A stretch of DNA of 64,000 nt from Argentina anserina. Taxonomy: Eukaryota > Streptophyta > Magnoliopsida > Rosales > Rosaceae. The notes under the pieces were generated by a model, which saw nothing but the letters and a program-made list of their open reading frames with translations, did not search any database and was not told the origin of the DNA. Numbering within the stretch: the stretch's first letter is position 1; each line of letters begins with the position of its first letter. A program made the translations under genes and the position numbers. The DNA is taken from assembly GCF_933775445.1 (NCBI RefSeq), contig NC_065874.1, positions 9,443,001-9,507,000 on the forward strand, in the 5' to 3' direction. Below are positions 11,984 to 23,478 of this stretch, one piece after another.

Positions 11984-14443
11984 TAGGGCTCGTCAACGGG
12001 CCGGGTTCGGTCTGGCCCGGCCCATGAGTGACGGGTCCGGGTCCGGGTCCGGGTCGGATCGGGCCTTAATAAATTTAAATAAGTGGCGGGCCGGGTCGGG
12101 CTGGGTATTTTCAAAAATACGAATATCCAAGCCCGCCCACCTAAGGCGGGCCTTGCGGGCTTTTGCGGACTGGGCCGGGCCTTACGGGCTTGTATTAGAA
12201 AAATAATTTTAAGGGTTTGAAACAATAAAAAAATTGTTAGAAAACATTCCAAAACAAAAGTCACAAAAAAATTCTAGTTTCGAAATATTATCGATCGACA
12301 CCAATAGATGTGATCGATATATATATTTAGGGACCGTGTAAAAATCTCATCCAATTCGGACCTCGTTTAACCGTCGGAATTTTCGGTCAACAAAAAAAGA
12401 AGCGTTTTCACATAATAAAATCTCATTGACCGGGGCTTTGCCAAATAGATTTCTTCAGCTCGACCGCGCACGATAGGTAACAAAAATAAGGTGATTTCAA
12501 ATATGTAAACAAATTTCCACATTCGCATCTTGGTAATTGGTCCCCCCTTAGGGCATATTAGTGTTGTTTTTGGTTTACCGGAAATTCCGACGGTTAAACG
12601 AGGTCCGAATTGCATGAAATTTTAAAATTATCATTAAATATATATATTGATAACATCGGATAGTGTCGATCGATTCCAATAAGTTTCCTTCATATAGTCG
12701 CTTCATAATGTGATAGTTTTATTATACACCTAATATAAGGTTATAATACATTAGTGGACACTTCGGCGATCGACAACTCCAATTCAAAATATGGTCGATC
12801 GACACCAGTAGATGTGATCGGTATATATATTTAGGGAACCCGTAAAAATTTCGTCCGTTTTGGACATGGTTTGACTGTTCGTACCAACGGTCAACTAAAA
12901 AAGAGGCGTTTTGACATATTTAAACCTCATTGACCGGGGCTTTGCCAAATATATTTATTCAGTTCGACCGCGCACGATAGGTAACAAACATTAGGTGATT
13001 TCAAATATGTAAATAAATTTCCACATTCGCATCTTGGTAATTGGTCCCCCCTTAGGGCATATTAGTGTTGTTTTTGGTTTACCGGAAATTCCGACGGTTA
13101 AACGAGGTCCGAATTGCATGAAATTTTAAAATGATCATTAAATATATATATATATTGATCACATCGGATGGTGTCGATCGATTCCGAGAAGTTTCCTTCA
13201 TATAGTCGTTTCGTAATGTGATAGTTTTATTATAAACCTAATATAAGGTTATAATTCATTAGTGGACACTTCGGCGATCGACAACTCAAATTCAAAATAT
13301 GGTCGATCGACACCAGTAGATGTGATCGGTATATATATTTAGGGAACCCGTAAAAAATTCGTCCGTTTTGGACATGATTTGACCGTTCGTACCAACGGTC
13401 AACTAAAAAAGTGGTGTTTTGACATTTTTAAACCTCATTGACCGGGGCTTTGCCAAATAGATTTATTCAGTTCGACCACGCACGATAGGTAACAAAAATG
13501 AGGTGATTTCATATATGCAAATATCTTTCAGTATTCACATATTTGTAAGAGGTCCTTCCTTAGGGCATAATAGTGGTGTTTTCGATTTACCAAAAATTTC
13601 GACGGTAAAACGAAGTCCGAATTGGATGAAATTTTTACAGGGTCACTAAATATATATACCAATCACATTGGCTGGTGTCGATCGATCCCGACAAGTTTCT
13701 TTCATATAGTCGCTTCATAATGCGTTAGTTTTAATATAAACCTAATATAAAGGGTATGATACATTAGTTGACGTTTCGGCGATCAATAACTCTAGTTCAA
13801 AATATGGTCGATCGACACCAGTAGATGTGATCGGTATATATATTTAAGGAACCCGTAAAAATTTCGTCCGTTTTGGATATTGTTTGACCGTCCGTACCTA
13901 CGGTGAACAAAGAAAAAAACGTTTTGACATATTAAAATCCTCTTTGACCGGGGCTTTGCCAAATTGGTTTCCTTGGTGCGACCACACACAATCGGTGAAA
14001 AAAATTAGGTGATTTCAGATATACAAACGACTTTTGGTGTTCGCATTTTAGTAATGGGTCTTCTCTTATGAAATATTAGTGTTGTTTTCGGTTTACCGGA
14101 AATTCCGACGGTCAAACGAGTTCCGAATTGGATGAAATTTTTACAGGGTCACTAAATATATATACCGATCATATCTAATGGTGTCGATCGATCCCAAGAA
14201 GTTTCCTTATTATAGTTGCTTCATAATGCAATAGTTTTATTCTAAACCTAATAAAATATGTATGTATAATATTTTATTATTTGGCGGGTTTTTACGGGCC
14301 GGGCCGGGTTTCACACCTATAATTTAAGCCCGGCCCTCTACCCACGGAAGCGGGCTTTCTCGCGGGCCGGGCCGGGTAAAAGCCCGTCGGGCTTGCGAGC
14401 CTCCGCTGGCTTTTCGGGTCCGCGGGCTAAATGATGAGGCCTA
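11984..14443. mobile_element. Non-autonomous hAT element (2.46 kb) with 8-bp TSD and tandem internal repeats
   Basis: The left end reads TAGGGCTCGTCA; the right end, read inward on the other strand, is TAGGCCTCATCA. CCTTTAGG flanks the element on both sides (11976-11983 and 14444-14451), a perfect 8-bp target-site duplication diagnostic of hAT transposition. Both subterminal regions are GC-rich runs of GGGCC/GGGTCC, about 100-200 bp each. The centre is four tandem units of about 505 bp and contains no transposase. Long open frames over the GC-rich ends (around 11968-12264) are low-complexity and not genes. Confidence 0.85.
12291..14275. repeat. Four tandem units of about 505 bp inside the hAT element
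   Basis: tcgatcgacacca starts at 12291, 12795, 13303 and 13808, spacings of 504, 508 and 505 bp. Every unit repeats the same order: (TA)n stretch, ttgaccggggctttgcc, a gcgcacgata-type or diverged block, ccgacggt(t/c)aaacgag, a second (TA)n stretch and gtgtcgatcgattcc. The first three units are most alike; the fourth is more diverged. TCGATCGA palindromes mark both ends of each unit. Confidence 0.9.
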
Positions 14444-14451
14444 CCTTTAGG

Positions 14452-17219
14452 CACAAACGTGCCTTCACCCCTGTGTATATTGGATCGTAAATGGATTTTT
14501 TTTATTGTGAAAGCTTTATCGAATTAACACGTAATTTTGTAGAAGTTAGTTTTCATGTATTAGTTCACTAGTAGCATATATTCATCATTTGACCAAAAAA
14601 AAAAAGCATATATTCATTTAAGCTAGGTTTCCAGTTCCGAGAATAAAGTAATACACCGAGGACGAGAAAATATAATGTAGTATTGTTTATGTCTATGTTA
14701 ACCATTCTACTTTATTTATGCCTTCTGCTATTTCGTTTTGCCATAACGAATATGTTCTTGCTTTTAGGCAATGTGGTTCGTTTAGAGAGTTTTGACTTTT
14801 GGTTGTAGGGTTCAGTTTGGAACTAAAAGGGCATGGACCATGTAGAGGAATTGTATGTTCAACATGTTAATTCTGATTTTATTATTTTATTAAGTGTACT
14901 CCATGTCCTTACTAGCTCATAAGTTACGTTACATTAATTGACAGATTGTGAAATGTTTTCAGCAACACAATTCCTTATGGTTAGGCTGGTTTGTCCCCAG
15001 TGATCAATTTAAACCAGTTTTAATTTTTTAGACCAACAAATCGAATTCTATTGATCACTCAATGGTAGGTAACAATCAATAAGAATACATAGTTCCCTCA
15101 TGAGGCTACGTAAAAATTGAAATATGCTAAACGATTTGGTAAATCAAGTTGAGAAACGGTGAGAACCATAATATAAGATCATGATCAATAAACAAGGATT
15201 ATTAGACTACGGCAGACTTATTGAAGAAACTTAGACTCCCCTACACATGAAGGGAAGCCCCCAACTGAGGCACTCCACCGACAACCACAAATTTGTGTTC
15301 ATTAAGGTCATGACGAATAGTTTATCGGACTTTATCCTTAATTTATGGGGACAAAAGATATGTCTAGCGCTAATTGTACCATCTCTATTTTGTGTTTTAA
15401 CAACTTTGGTATGAAATTTTGTGTTTGTAGCAAGCCCCAACACCACCTGCACAGCCTCAAGCCCTCAACTCACGCGAATAGTGGTCAATAGTCCCCAAAT
15501 CTAATGCCAATGGTGGACATCTGTAGAGCGTTTGCACCGGTGGGGATATTGACTGACTAATTGACCAATTTGCACAAAAAATGTAATACAACAGTGTTTA
15601 TTTGGTACTACCAATCAACGGGGCCCACCAGCACTACCAATGTCAGGCTGAATTTTGTGGAACCCGCATGCTGGTGAGGTAAATAATAGGCAAAAATTAT
15701 ATTCTTTTGAAGGGCTATTTAATTACAACAATTAGAATTTCAACGGCGGCTGTTAAACATAAATAGTGGTTGGTCGTCAAATTAGTCTCTATTGGTGCAT
15801 TGTGTAAGCTAGAGGCAAATACAAAATTCAGATGAATAGTGAATTGGTAATACCAATTTAGTTAGTCAATTAGTCATTGGCCTTAGTTCATAGATGTATT
15901 TGTTCTAATACAATTTGAATTTGATTTCTGGACATTATCATTTTTCTTTACAGGTGCCCCCACTTTTAACCAACTTATTGGCTCACCTATAAATCTATGT
16001 CTTCAATATTGGTGAAAGGCTGAAAGCAATGCTAATGTCGTCCTCCCTATCCGTCAATTTTGTAGGGTTTGTTCAAGTAAATCAAGGACATGTTTTAAGC
16101 ATGTGCTTAAACAAATATTTCCAATCAAGTGGACGAAAAAATTTGTTGCGGGTTTATAACTTATTGATCGATATACATGTACATAAACACAAACGCTGGT
16201 TTGCCATTACTCTGTAGCTTAGAATCTTCCCATGAAGGAGTCTACACAGTAAACTCTAAACCCTTAACCTTCTTCTGTTCTATGCATCCACCATAAATTA
16301 TAATCTGTAGTTATGCTGTACAAGAAAATAGAGAGCACAGATTTAGGAACCCTACGTCTGTTCTTCCATTCACCTAGTGAACCTTCACTTATGTTCTATT
16401 AATGGCGGATGGAATACACGCGCTAACGGCAAATTCAATTCGGAGAAAGAAATCAAACACTGCAGTAACAATTGGTTTTACTAGCACGTGCATGACATGC
16501 GTGTCTTTGTTTCCGCGATACAACTAGAGTAGAAGAACAACTCCTGCAGGCCTCCACAACCTGAGCTGAAGAGCCTTCATCAGAGCATGACCCAAAAATT
16601 TAAAATGTCCCTGAGCATATCCAAAAAGCCTAGAGTTGAGAATTCCTCCAAGTCAAGGAATGTTCCACTCCTTCATTCTCGAAGGTGATCCCATTGCAAC
16701 TCATGTCATATATGTGGACTGCCGAAGAGATCAACACTCGCATCCCGAGGTAGAGACGGAAGTCGTCGTGGACTCGTGATCGTGGTTGTGGAAAAATTGG
16801 AGAATTAGGGGACGGGGATTTGGGTTTTGCAGAATGGAAAAGAAATGAGATAAACACAAATTATGAGCTCCCTTGCTTGGGTGTTCCCCTGCTTCTCAAC
16901 CTTATCCAACTCTCCTAGATATATCCACACAAATACGGTTTAGATCTAATGAGGGATTTAATAATCACTTTAATCAATACATCCATAGCCATTTAAAATA
17001 ATAATATCATAATTTTTTTGAAAAATATTTTGTGTAAATAATAAATCAAGTGAGAGAATAAGTTGCCGCCATAATGGTCAATTTAGGATTTATATTAATT
17101 TTTAGATTAGTTGATCTTTCAAAACCTTAAAAAAAATTTAAATATAAAAATGATTTACTAAGATTAACACGCTCTTAGAATAATACGATATATTCACTTA
17201 TATATAACTTCTGAAAAAT
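14452..17219. other. Intergenic stretch, no gene recognised
   Basis: No protein I can name is encoded here. Short minus-strand frames at 15231-15452 and 16630-16857 have no recognisable domain. An interval around 15550-15890 begins tgactgactaattgacc and ends with an inverted ttagttagtcaattagtca, suggesting a small MITE, but I could not fix its TSD. Confidence 0.4.
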
Positions 17220-17778
17220 TTATCACATAGGGAGATAGGTGGTCTTATGGAAGTATAATAATTCATTCATATCTATCTCATGATCAAGGCCCATAAATTG
17301 ATGAAAATAAATAAATTTCAAAACATATCCACATTTCACTATAACAATCATATCTAACAGTTAATTTTCAATTTATCAAATACTCAAGTTTAATTACATG
17401 AGTCCCATTGTACTTTATAAAATGACATAATATTTTCATATATTATTTGGGAAAGAATATGATTTCAAACCAACTCTATCCAAGAAATCAAATTTTGAAA
17501 AAAAATCAACATCAAGATATTATCATTGTAGGTTTGTAGTGAAACTGTGAAAGTAGTGCTACGATAGGAAATTCACCTAATTTCGTGAACGATTGGGTTT
17601 TCCCTCCTTGTTGTTAACCTTATATAACATACTACATCTTTAAGAGGTAGCTATATAACCATGTGAAAAATATGTCCAAAAGTTTGCATGAGTAGATACA
17701 GTGCATTATCGGGAATGTGTACAATTGTTTTGGAGATTTTTTTGAGTACCAGAGCTATTTCTATGATTTTCAAAAGAT
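17220..17778. repeat. Older dispersed repeat, copy A (interrupted)
   Basis: Shares ordered blocks with 19420-20130: atatttcactataa(c/t)aat, aaccttatataac(a/c)tac, (a)tccaaaagtt / (g)tctaaaagtt, cagtgcattatc / caatgcattatc, and an ending gag(t/c)acc(a/g)(g/a)agctatttctatgat. Its continuation is found on the far side of the copia-type element, from 19184, showing that the element split it. Confidence 0.65.
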
Positions 17779-18154
17779 TGATGCATGATAAAATAATTGT
17801 GTATTATTGAATGATATGAGGGCCTATATATAGGCATTACAAAACCACAATCTCGTAGAATTCAGAGTCCTAATCTATTACGGAGATGCTAATTTATCTC
17901 TTAACATGAAACCTATTAGGCTAAGACACACACACAAGGGTAGAATAATAATTTTCCCGGAACACAGCCCCTTGTGTCGCATGTCTAAGTTGCTTGGCGC
18001 ACAACGTTGCCTCGGTAAAAACCTTGTCAAACAAAACAAAAACCTCTTGGGTAAAGCAAAAACTTGATCGAAGGAAAAAAGAGCACAACGCACCAACTAT
18101 TTAAAGATCTTAACATGTGATGTAGACTCCCCTGAAGTCTACCAAACTCTAAAG

Positions 18155-18346
18155 TTATGATATACGACGCATGCCAATGCTCTTCACATGTTTCACAAAA
18201 GTAGATTTAGGCAAAAACTTGGTGAAAAAATCCGCAACATTGGATTCTGAACTCACTTGATTGATTTGAACATTCGAACTTCTATTGTTGAACGTTGTAG
18301 AAGAACTTGGGCAAAATATGCTTGGTGTTGTCTCTCTTGATGAAAC
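18155..18346 (-). pseudogene. Copia pol C-terminal (RNase H end) remnant
   Basis: On the minus strand one frame gives FIKRDNTKHILPKFFY. After a frame change another gives ADFFTKFLPKSTFVKHVKSI followed by GMRR and a stop at 18155-18157. This is the conserved end of Ty1/copia polyproteins. Everything upstream in pol has been lost, so the element cannot make its own enzymes. Confidence 0.8.
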
Positions 18347-18665
18347 CTAACAGCGGTGCATTCAGGCGACCACACGAAAATCGATTAACTTCCCTTTCAA
18401 AACAATCGTGACTCCTCCATGACCGTCACACAAAAACAATCGACCAAGAGGGGAAACCCATCCCTTTATAGTCTCATTGGCGTTATAAGAAAGGCCGGAA
18501 TAAAGACAAGAAGAAGACTAATAGCGCCCGATATAATATATCTATATGTTCAAAAGCGGGAACATTTATGAAAAATTTACCTTTGAAGGTTTGGAGAATG
18601 CGAGAGTAGCTTCTTTTGAGCGAATACTTTGTTTGTGAAGTTCGCGTTTCTTGCGTGATTTTGCG

Positions 18666-18870
18666 GCGGGGGGGGGGGGGGGAACAATTTTGAATGTTTG
18701 ATGCGGGGGCTTGCGGGGCAAAAAAATGTTTTTTGCGGAGGAGACCCTGTCGGGCTGCAGGGCTGCGTGCAGGGGCTGCAGTGAGGGTTGTAGGGGCTGC
18801 AGAGGGGGTCGCAGGGGCTGCGGGCAGGAGGTTACGGGGGCTGCGTGGGGTCTGCAATGACGGTGAACAT
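18666..18870. repeat. G15 run and G-rich GGGGCTGCAG-type minisatellite
   Basis: Fifteen consecutive G at 18668-18682 are followed by degenerate repeats of GGGGCTGC(A/G)G with GC content far above the surroundings, inside the copia-type element near its 5' LTR. Long open frames on both strands here (for example 18483-18893, minus) are compositional artefacts. Confidence 0.7.
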
Positions 18871-19183
18871 GAGTGGCGGGCAGGGGCTGTCACCGACGGG
18901 GAGATGCCGGAAGCCGGAGACTAAGGCGGCCGGCGGTGGAGAAAAAAATATTTGAGGGCTCTAAAAGTTCAGGATTTTAGGGCAAAGTGCGTGATAACGT
19001 GATGCAAGATGAAATAATTGTGTATTGTTGAATGATATGGGTACCTATATATAGATATTACAAAATCACAATCCCGTAGGATTCAAAGTCCTAATCTATT
19101 ACAAAGATGTCAATCTATCTCCTAACAGGAAACATATTAGGCTAAGACACACACAATGGTATAATAGTAATTCTCCCTGAACA

Positions 19184-20130
19184 AAAATTTTATTTTATAC
19201 TAATTTAATTTAAAGTCAAATTTTGGACACTTGGTGTGTTTTTCACCACGCATGTGTCCATCTAATTGAAGTTTTGACTTTGTAAAATTATTTCACAACT
19301 TCAAAAATTCTTTAAAAATAGTGCCGCCGCCCAAAAAGATTCCAAAAAAATATCACGATGATCCACTTTACCCATCCATATAAACATTTAAAAACATGCA
19401 TTCGTGACACAACTACCTTTATGGAGGAAGAATGACACTTAGAGTTGACTGAGTAGATCAACAAACGAGGTTGAATATAGGTGAATTTTTAATCGTGACC
19501 AGATTTTCATGTAATGACCACATCCGACGGTCTGTTTTCCCAAAATTCGATTCCTATATACAGTTGCCATTGGGGAGGTAAATGAGATTTTAGAGTTTAC
19601 CGAGTCGATCGAAACCCACACGTTATCGAAAATATATAAATTATCTAGTTTAGTCATATTTCACTATAATAATGATATCTTACGGTTGGTTTTTTCAAAT
19701 TTCTTTCATAAGTATAGTTGGTTTATAAAGATACTCATTTGCACAAGTTATACTATGTTACTAAGCATGTTGTGATTTGAAATATTATAACTCATTAAAA
19801 AAAATTTCGACCGCGAAATGTAATTACGAAACTGAAATATAAATGTGGTACAAAATTCTCCGATTTTGGTCGTTAATTAAGTTTCGATCCGTGTGGTCAA
19901 CCTTATATAACCTACTTCTTCCCTAAGGACAGCCGTATCACTCATGTACAAAATAAGTCTAAAAGTTACATACGTGGATTCAATGCATTATCTAGAGAGC
20001 GTAAAGTTTTTGGGAATTTTTTCGAGCACCGAAGCTATTTTCTATGATATTTTAAATGTTATAAAATATTAATATTTAATATAATGTCAAATTATAGACA
20101 CGTGGCGTGTTCCCAACCACATATTTTTTT
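19184..20130. repeat. Continuation of repeat copy A and second copy B
   Basis: 19184-19300 continues copy A (attttatactaatttaattt, then a block reading ttttggacacttggtgtgtt). Copy B covers roughly 19420-20130 and carries the uninterrupted version, where ctatgatattttaaatg runs straight on into tataatgtcaaattatagacacgtggcgtgtt. The family is not identified. Confidence 0.6.
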
Positions 20131-20353
20131 GTGATGTTTAAATATTGTAACTCTAAAACCAAAAAAAAAAAAACCAAAAAAAAACTAAACTAATATCGAC
20201 ATCTGCCTCTATTTCTCCATCTGTATCAACCTTTTGATTTGTTTATCTTCGATTTGTTGTTGTTCGTTGCCACCATCATCCATCACCCTTCTCCCTGCTT
20301 CAAGCCTCCAAACCTTAAAACCCTAAACCACTAAACCCCACCCCCATCAAAGA

Positions 20354-20476
20354 ATGGCCATCACCACTCTCCTCATCACCTTCCTCCTCATCTTTGCAAC
20401 CCTCCTCCGACGCCGTCGCCCTCCTCTCCTTCAAGTCCCACTCCAATTCCATATTCTCAACTTTCTATGATTAGAA
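20354..20476 (+). pseudogene. N-terminal fragment of an LRR receptor-kinase-like gene
   Basis: An ATG at 20354 opens a hydrophobic leader (MAITTLLITFLLIFA). The frame then shifts and a neighbouring frame reads PSSDAVALLSFKSHSNS, the classic start of an LRR N-terminal cap in plant LRR receptor kinases (type resembling Arabidopsis At5g67200), before a stop near 20476. No LRR or kinase sequence follows, so this is a decayed fragment or captured piece. Confidence 0.5.
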
Positions 20477-20479
20477 ATG

Positions 20480-22268
20480 CCCATCATTGGAGAACACACA
20501 GAGCCTCCAGCCATGATTGATGTAAAGGGAAGATCGTAGAAAAAGCTTTCCATGATTTGAATCAATAGTTCCACAAAAATGATTTCATGTCCAATTGCTA
20601 ATAATCGTAGCAAGCAAATGTTAATTAACACCATCTCTCCAACCAAACCCAGAAGATTTGACCAAAAAAAAAACTAAAAAGAATCAAACCCACCAGAAAC
20701 AATTCGCACTTCAAAAGAATCTTAGAGAAAGAATATAAAAGCTGAATATTCATTCGGGGTTGGGTGTCGATGAGAGAAAGAATTCAAATACAGTGTTCAA
20801 AGCTGAATTGGAGACGTCATTGATCAAAAACTTAAAGATTGATTATTTGGGTACTAATTTTGATGAAAATAATGATTAATATGAACATGAATACAAACTT
20901 CAAATCAGCTAATTTACAAGAGGAATTGGAAACGATAAGTTTTTGTTGATCTAGTTTCTACAATTTCAATATTGTTATTGAGATTTCTAATGTTGAAGTA
21001 AAAAAAAAGATTACATACATCTTCAAAAGTTCAGTGAGAGAGAGAGTTCTATAGTTTATGACTTTATGGGTTTCAATGAGAGAGTACATGTGTACAACAC
21101 ATTAACTTTTGATTGTTTTTACCCCCACCTGTTTTGAAGCAAACGGTAACGGACGGACCTAAATTGACTAACGTCAACACAAAAACTGACTGAAAGAATT
21201 TGTTAGTATGCCGCGTAAGAGAGGTGAGACTTCACCCAGTGGAGGAGGGAAGAATTTTCGTACGTCTGTTGGTTTTGTATTATTAGATACAGGAGAGAGC
21301 TCTGACTCCACTGAGTCTTTTCGGGGAGCTGCTAAAATCTATAGAGAGAGCTGAATCGCAGACTGCAGAGCATGAGAATTACCTTTCTGTCTTATTCAGT
21401 TATTCTATAGGCGCGTTGTTTCTAGTTTCTTACTGCTGATTATTCTAATACAATTGCAGGCTTTGCAGCTTGTGGCTTGTCTGTGTATGATTAGCATGGA
21501 CCAAGTGTGTGATCACTTTATCAATGGAGAGAAATTAAGCATTCTTTGATTGGACTTTGAACGCATAAAGCCAACTGATGAAACATATATACTACAGAAG
21601 TTAATTGAAACCACAACTGCCGTAGTTCATTGATAAAAATACATATCACTTAATGCCATTTGTGATCAAATTAAAATACATGGTAACGAAGCAGCGCATA
21701 AGAAGCAGCTGAGACTACAGAAATTATTAGGCCCTGGGTTTTCGTTGATGACAGTATGATCCGACATGATATTTATAATTAACCAGACTACAGTTTACAC
21801 TTTATATTGACATTCATATTGATCCATAGTGCATGTGATACCTTTCAATCTTTCATCAATGGTTTGAGGAGTTGATGATTGTGGAATACTGGAATTGAGG
21901 GAATTCATTTGCAATTCTAGCAGCAGTTTCTCTTTCAATATACAGTTGGCCCAAACCCGTTTTCGACCTGGTTTGATCGGTTTGATTGAAATTGACACCG
22001 ACAACTGCTTTAAAAAATCTTAGGCCGAAAAATTCGGGTCATAGAATTTTTGGATCGTGTTGATTCGGTTTCGGTTAATTAATGGGTTTTGAAAACTGAC
22101 GGACCCAATTATGATAATGTTCATAAACATCTTAATTTTTGAGATTCAAATCACACAGTCTTGCAAATTTAGTGAGATCAAATAATCAAACTAAGTTGTG
22201 GAGCCTTAGATTCAATAAGATTTAGAAACAAGAATCATAATATTCAATTCTTCATATTAGTACATTAC
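20480..22268. other. Intergenic DNA up to the gypsy element
   Basis: No gene recognised. Around 21945-22100 there are runs such as gttttcgacctggtttgatcgg and gattcggtttcggtta, of the kind found in hAT subterminal regions. They could be the severed end of another hAT element, but no TIR/TSD pair was found. Confidence 0.4.
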
Positions 22269-22273
22269 ATATA

Positions 22274-23105
22274 TGTTCGAGCTGGGAAAACGGATCATCC
22301 TCAGAGAACAATCAGCAAGCCCCGGTGTCGAACCCTAGACGGATCGACCCTTCGTTCTCTGTTGTTGCTGGCGTGCCAGTACCTTTGAGTTAGGTACAAC
22401 TCTTGCTTTGTTTGATGATGATTGTGCTCCACGTATCGTCTTCTTCTCAAACGATTGCTCCGCAGTTGCTGATAAACCGCTGAAGTTCGAATGACCTATA
22501 CATAACCGGAGTTGCTAGGTACCTTTCACTCCACCTCAAGTAGATGGCCGATCTTACTTTTGACCGCTTGGGGAAAAACAGAGCTTATACTGTGTCGTTA
22601 ATAGCAGGACTCTCTCGCGAATGAGATTTGCTGACTAGTGCAGACTTTATTTTTGCTAGAAGCTAGGCTAGCGACTCGATGGACTTGACTCGAATTGCCG
22701 AAGTTAACCGGACTTGTTGCTACATGCAACGCGAGGCGTGCATCTGGGTAGCTCCGCTCCGATGGGAGACTTGGTTGCCGAAGCGAATCAGACTTTTACT
22801 ATGTGGAGAGATTTTGACTATGCGGTTGCGTGATAGTTTGTTTGACGTTGCGTTTGTTATTCTGTGCATTCAACCCGTTTATATAGAGAACACAACTTGT
22901 TCTTTCTTGCGAATTAAGTCTTGAGAACCTCCTAGTTGATTTAGATTCACATTCCTTAATCAACTTCGATTCTATACCACGACAGTCCCCTAAATCTATT
23001 CCAATACGGCAGGTAATCTTGCTTTGTGATATACTTTCCCCAAATATCCGGTCCACGAGCCTAAGTAGTCTAGATAATACCGGAGTATTATTTTAGGCCC
23101 AAACA
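22274..23105 (-). repeat. 3' LTR of the Tat element
   Basis: 832 bp, starting TGTTCGAGC and ending CAAACA on the plus strand. I count about 32 mismatches against the LTR at 36865, many of them C/T or G/A, so roughly 96% identity by eye. A minus-strand TATATAAA at 22885-22878 matches the promoter position in the other LTR. Confidence 0.93.
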
Positions 23106-23374
23106 TTGCCCCCAGGCCTTGAAATTGAGGACCCCACGAAATTGAAAAGGGGTAGAAGAAAACCCCAAACGGTTATCTTTTTAAAATAATCCGAAACGCT
23201 TTACGTTCCCCCGTTACCAACTGACGCGCACCTTCACCTCAAACCACTACAACCTTTTTTACTGAAATACGCGAGAAACACTTACTGTTTCAGAAACTCA
23301 AACCAATTCCAATCGAGCAAACGTAACTCTTCCCCGAACCCGTCAGTTTCGATTTCAGAAACCCCTTCAGTTCC

Positions 23375-23383
23375 TATTTAAAT
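23375..23383 (+). promoter_or_regulatory. Candidate TATA box of the antisense PMD gene
   Basis: TATTTAAAT lies 104 bp upstream of the ATG at 23479 and 270 bp inside the LTR border. The antisense gene could therefore have its own promoter within the element rather than depend on the LTR. Confidence 0.45.
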
Positions 23384-23478
23384 CGCGCTCACGAACCCAA
23401 CAAATCCATCCAACTCGATTGCTCTATCATCAGAAAATCCAGAAAGCCCTCTTTTGAAATTCTTAATCTCTGACAACA

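Larger units (their letters stand above)
17779..19183 (-). mobile_element. Short non-autonomous copia-type LTR element
   Basis: Direct terminal repeats at 17779-17964 (186 bp) and 19000-19183 (184 bp) begin TGATGCA and end GAACA on the plus strand, i.e. TGTTC...TGCATCA in the element's own minus orientation. Flanks are aagat and aaaat, a 5-bp TSD with one mismatch. A purine tract (acaaggggctg, minus strand) abuts the left LTR, as expected for a polypurine tract, so the left LTR is the 3' LTR. Between the LTRs only a pol 3' remnant and GC-rich repeat DNA remain. Confidence 0.75.

Noticed and set aside
11968..12264. Overlapping open frames on both strands with Gly-Ser and Arg-Pro-Thr repeats
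   Set aside because: Translation of GGGTCC/GGGCC low-complexity repeats at the hAT terminus.
12291..14275. CRISPR-like array
   Set aside because: Units are about 505 bp in direct tandem with no spacers, in a plant transposon.
18483..18924. Long Ala/Pro-rich and Gly/Ala-rich frames on opposite strands
   Set aside because: Compositional artefact of the G-rich minisatellite; no domain and no conserved start.
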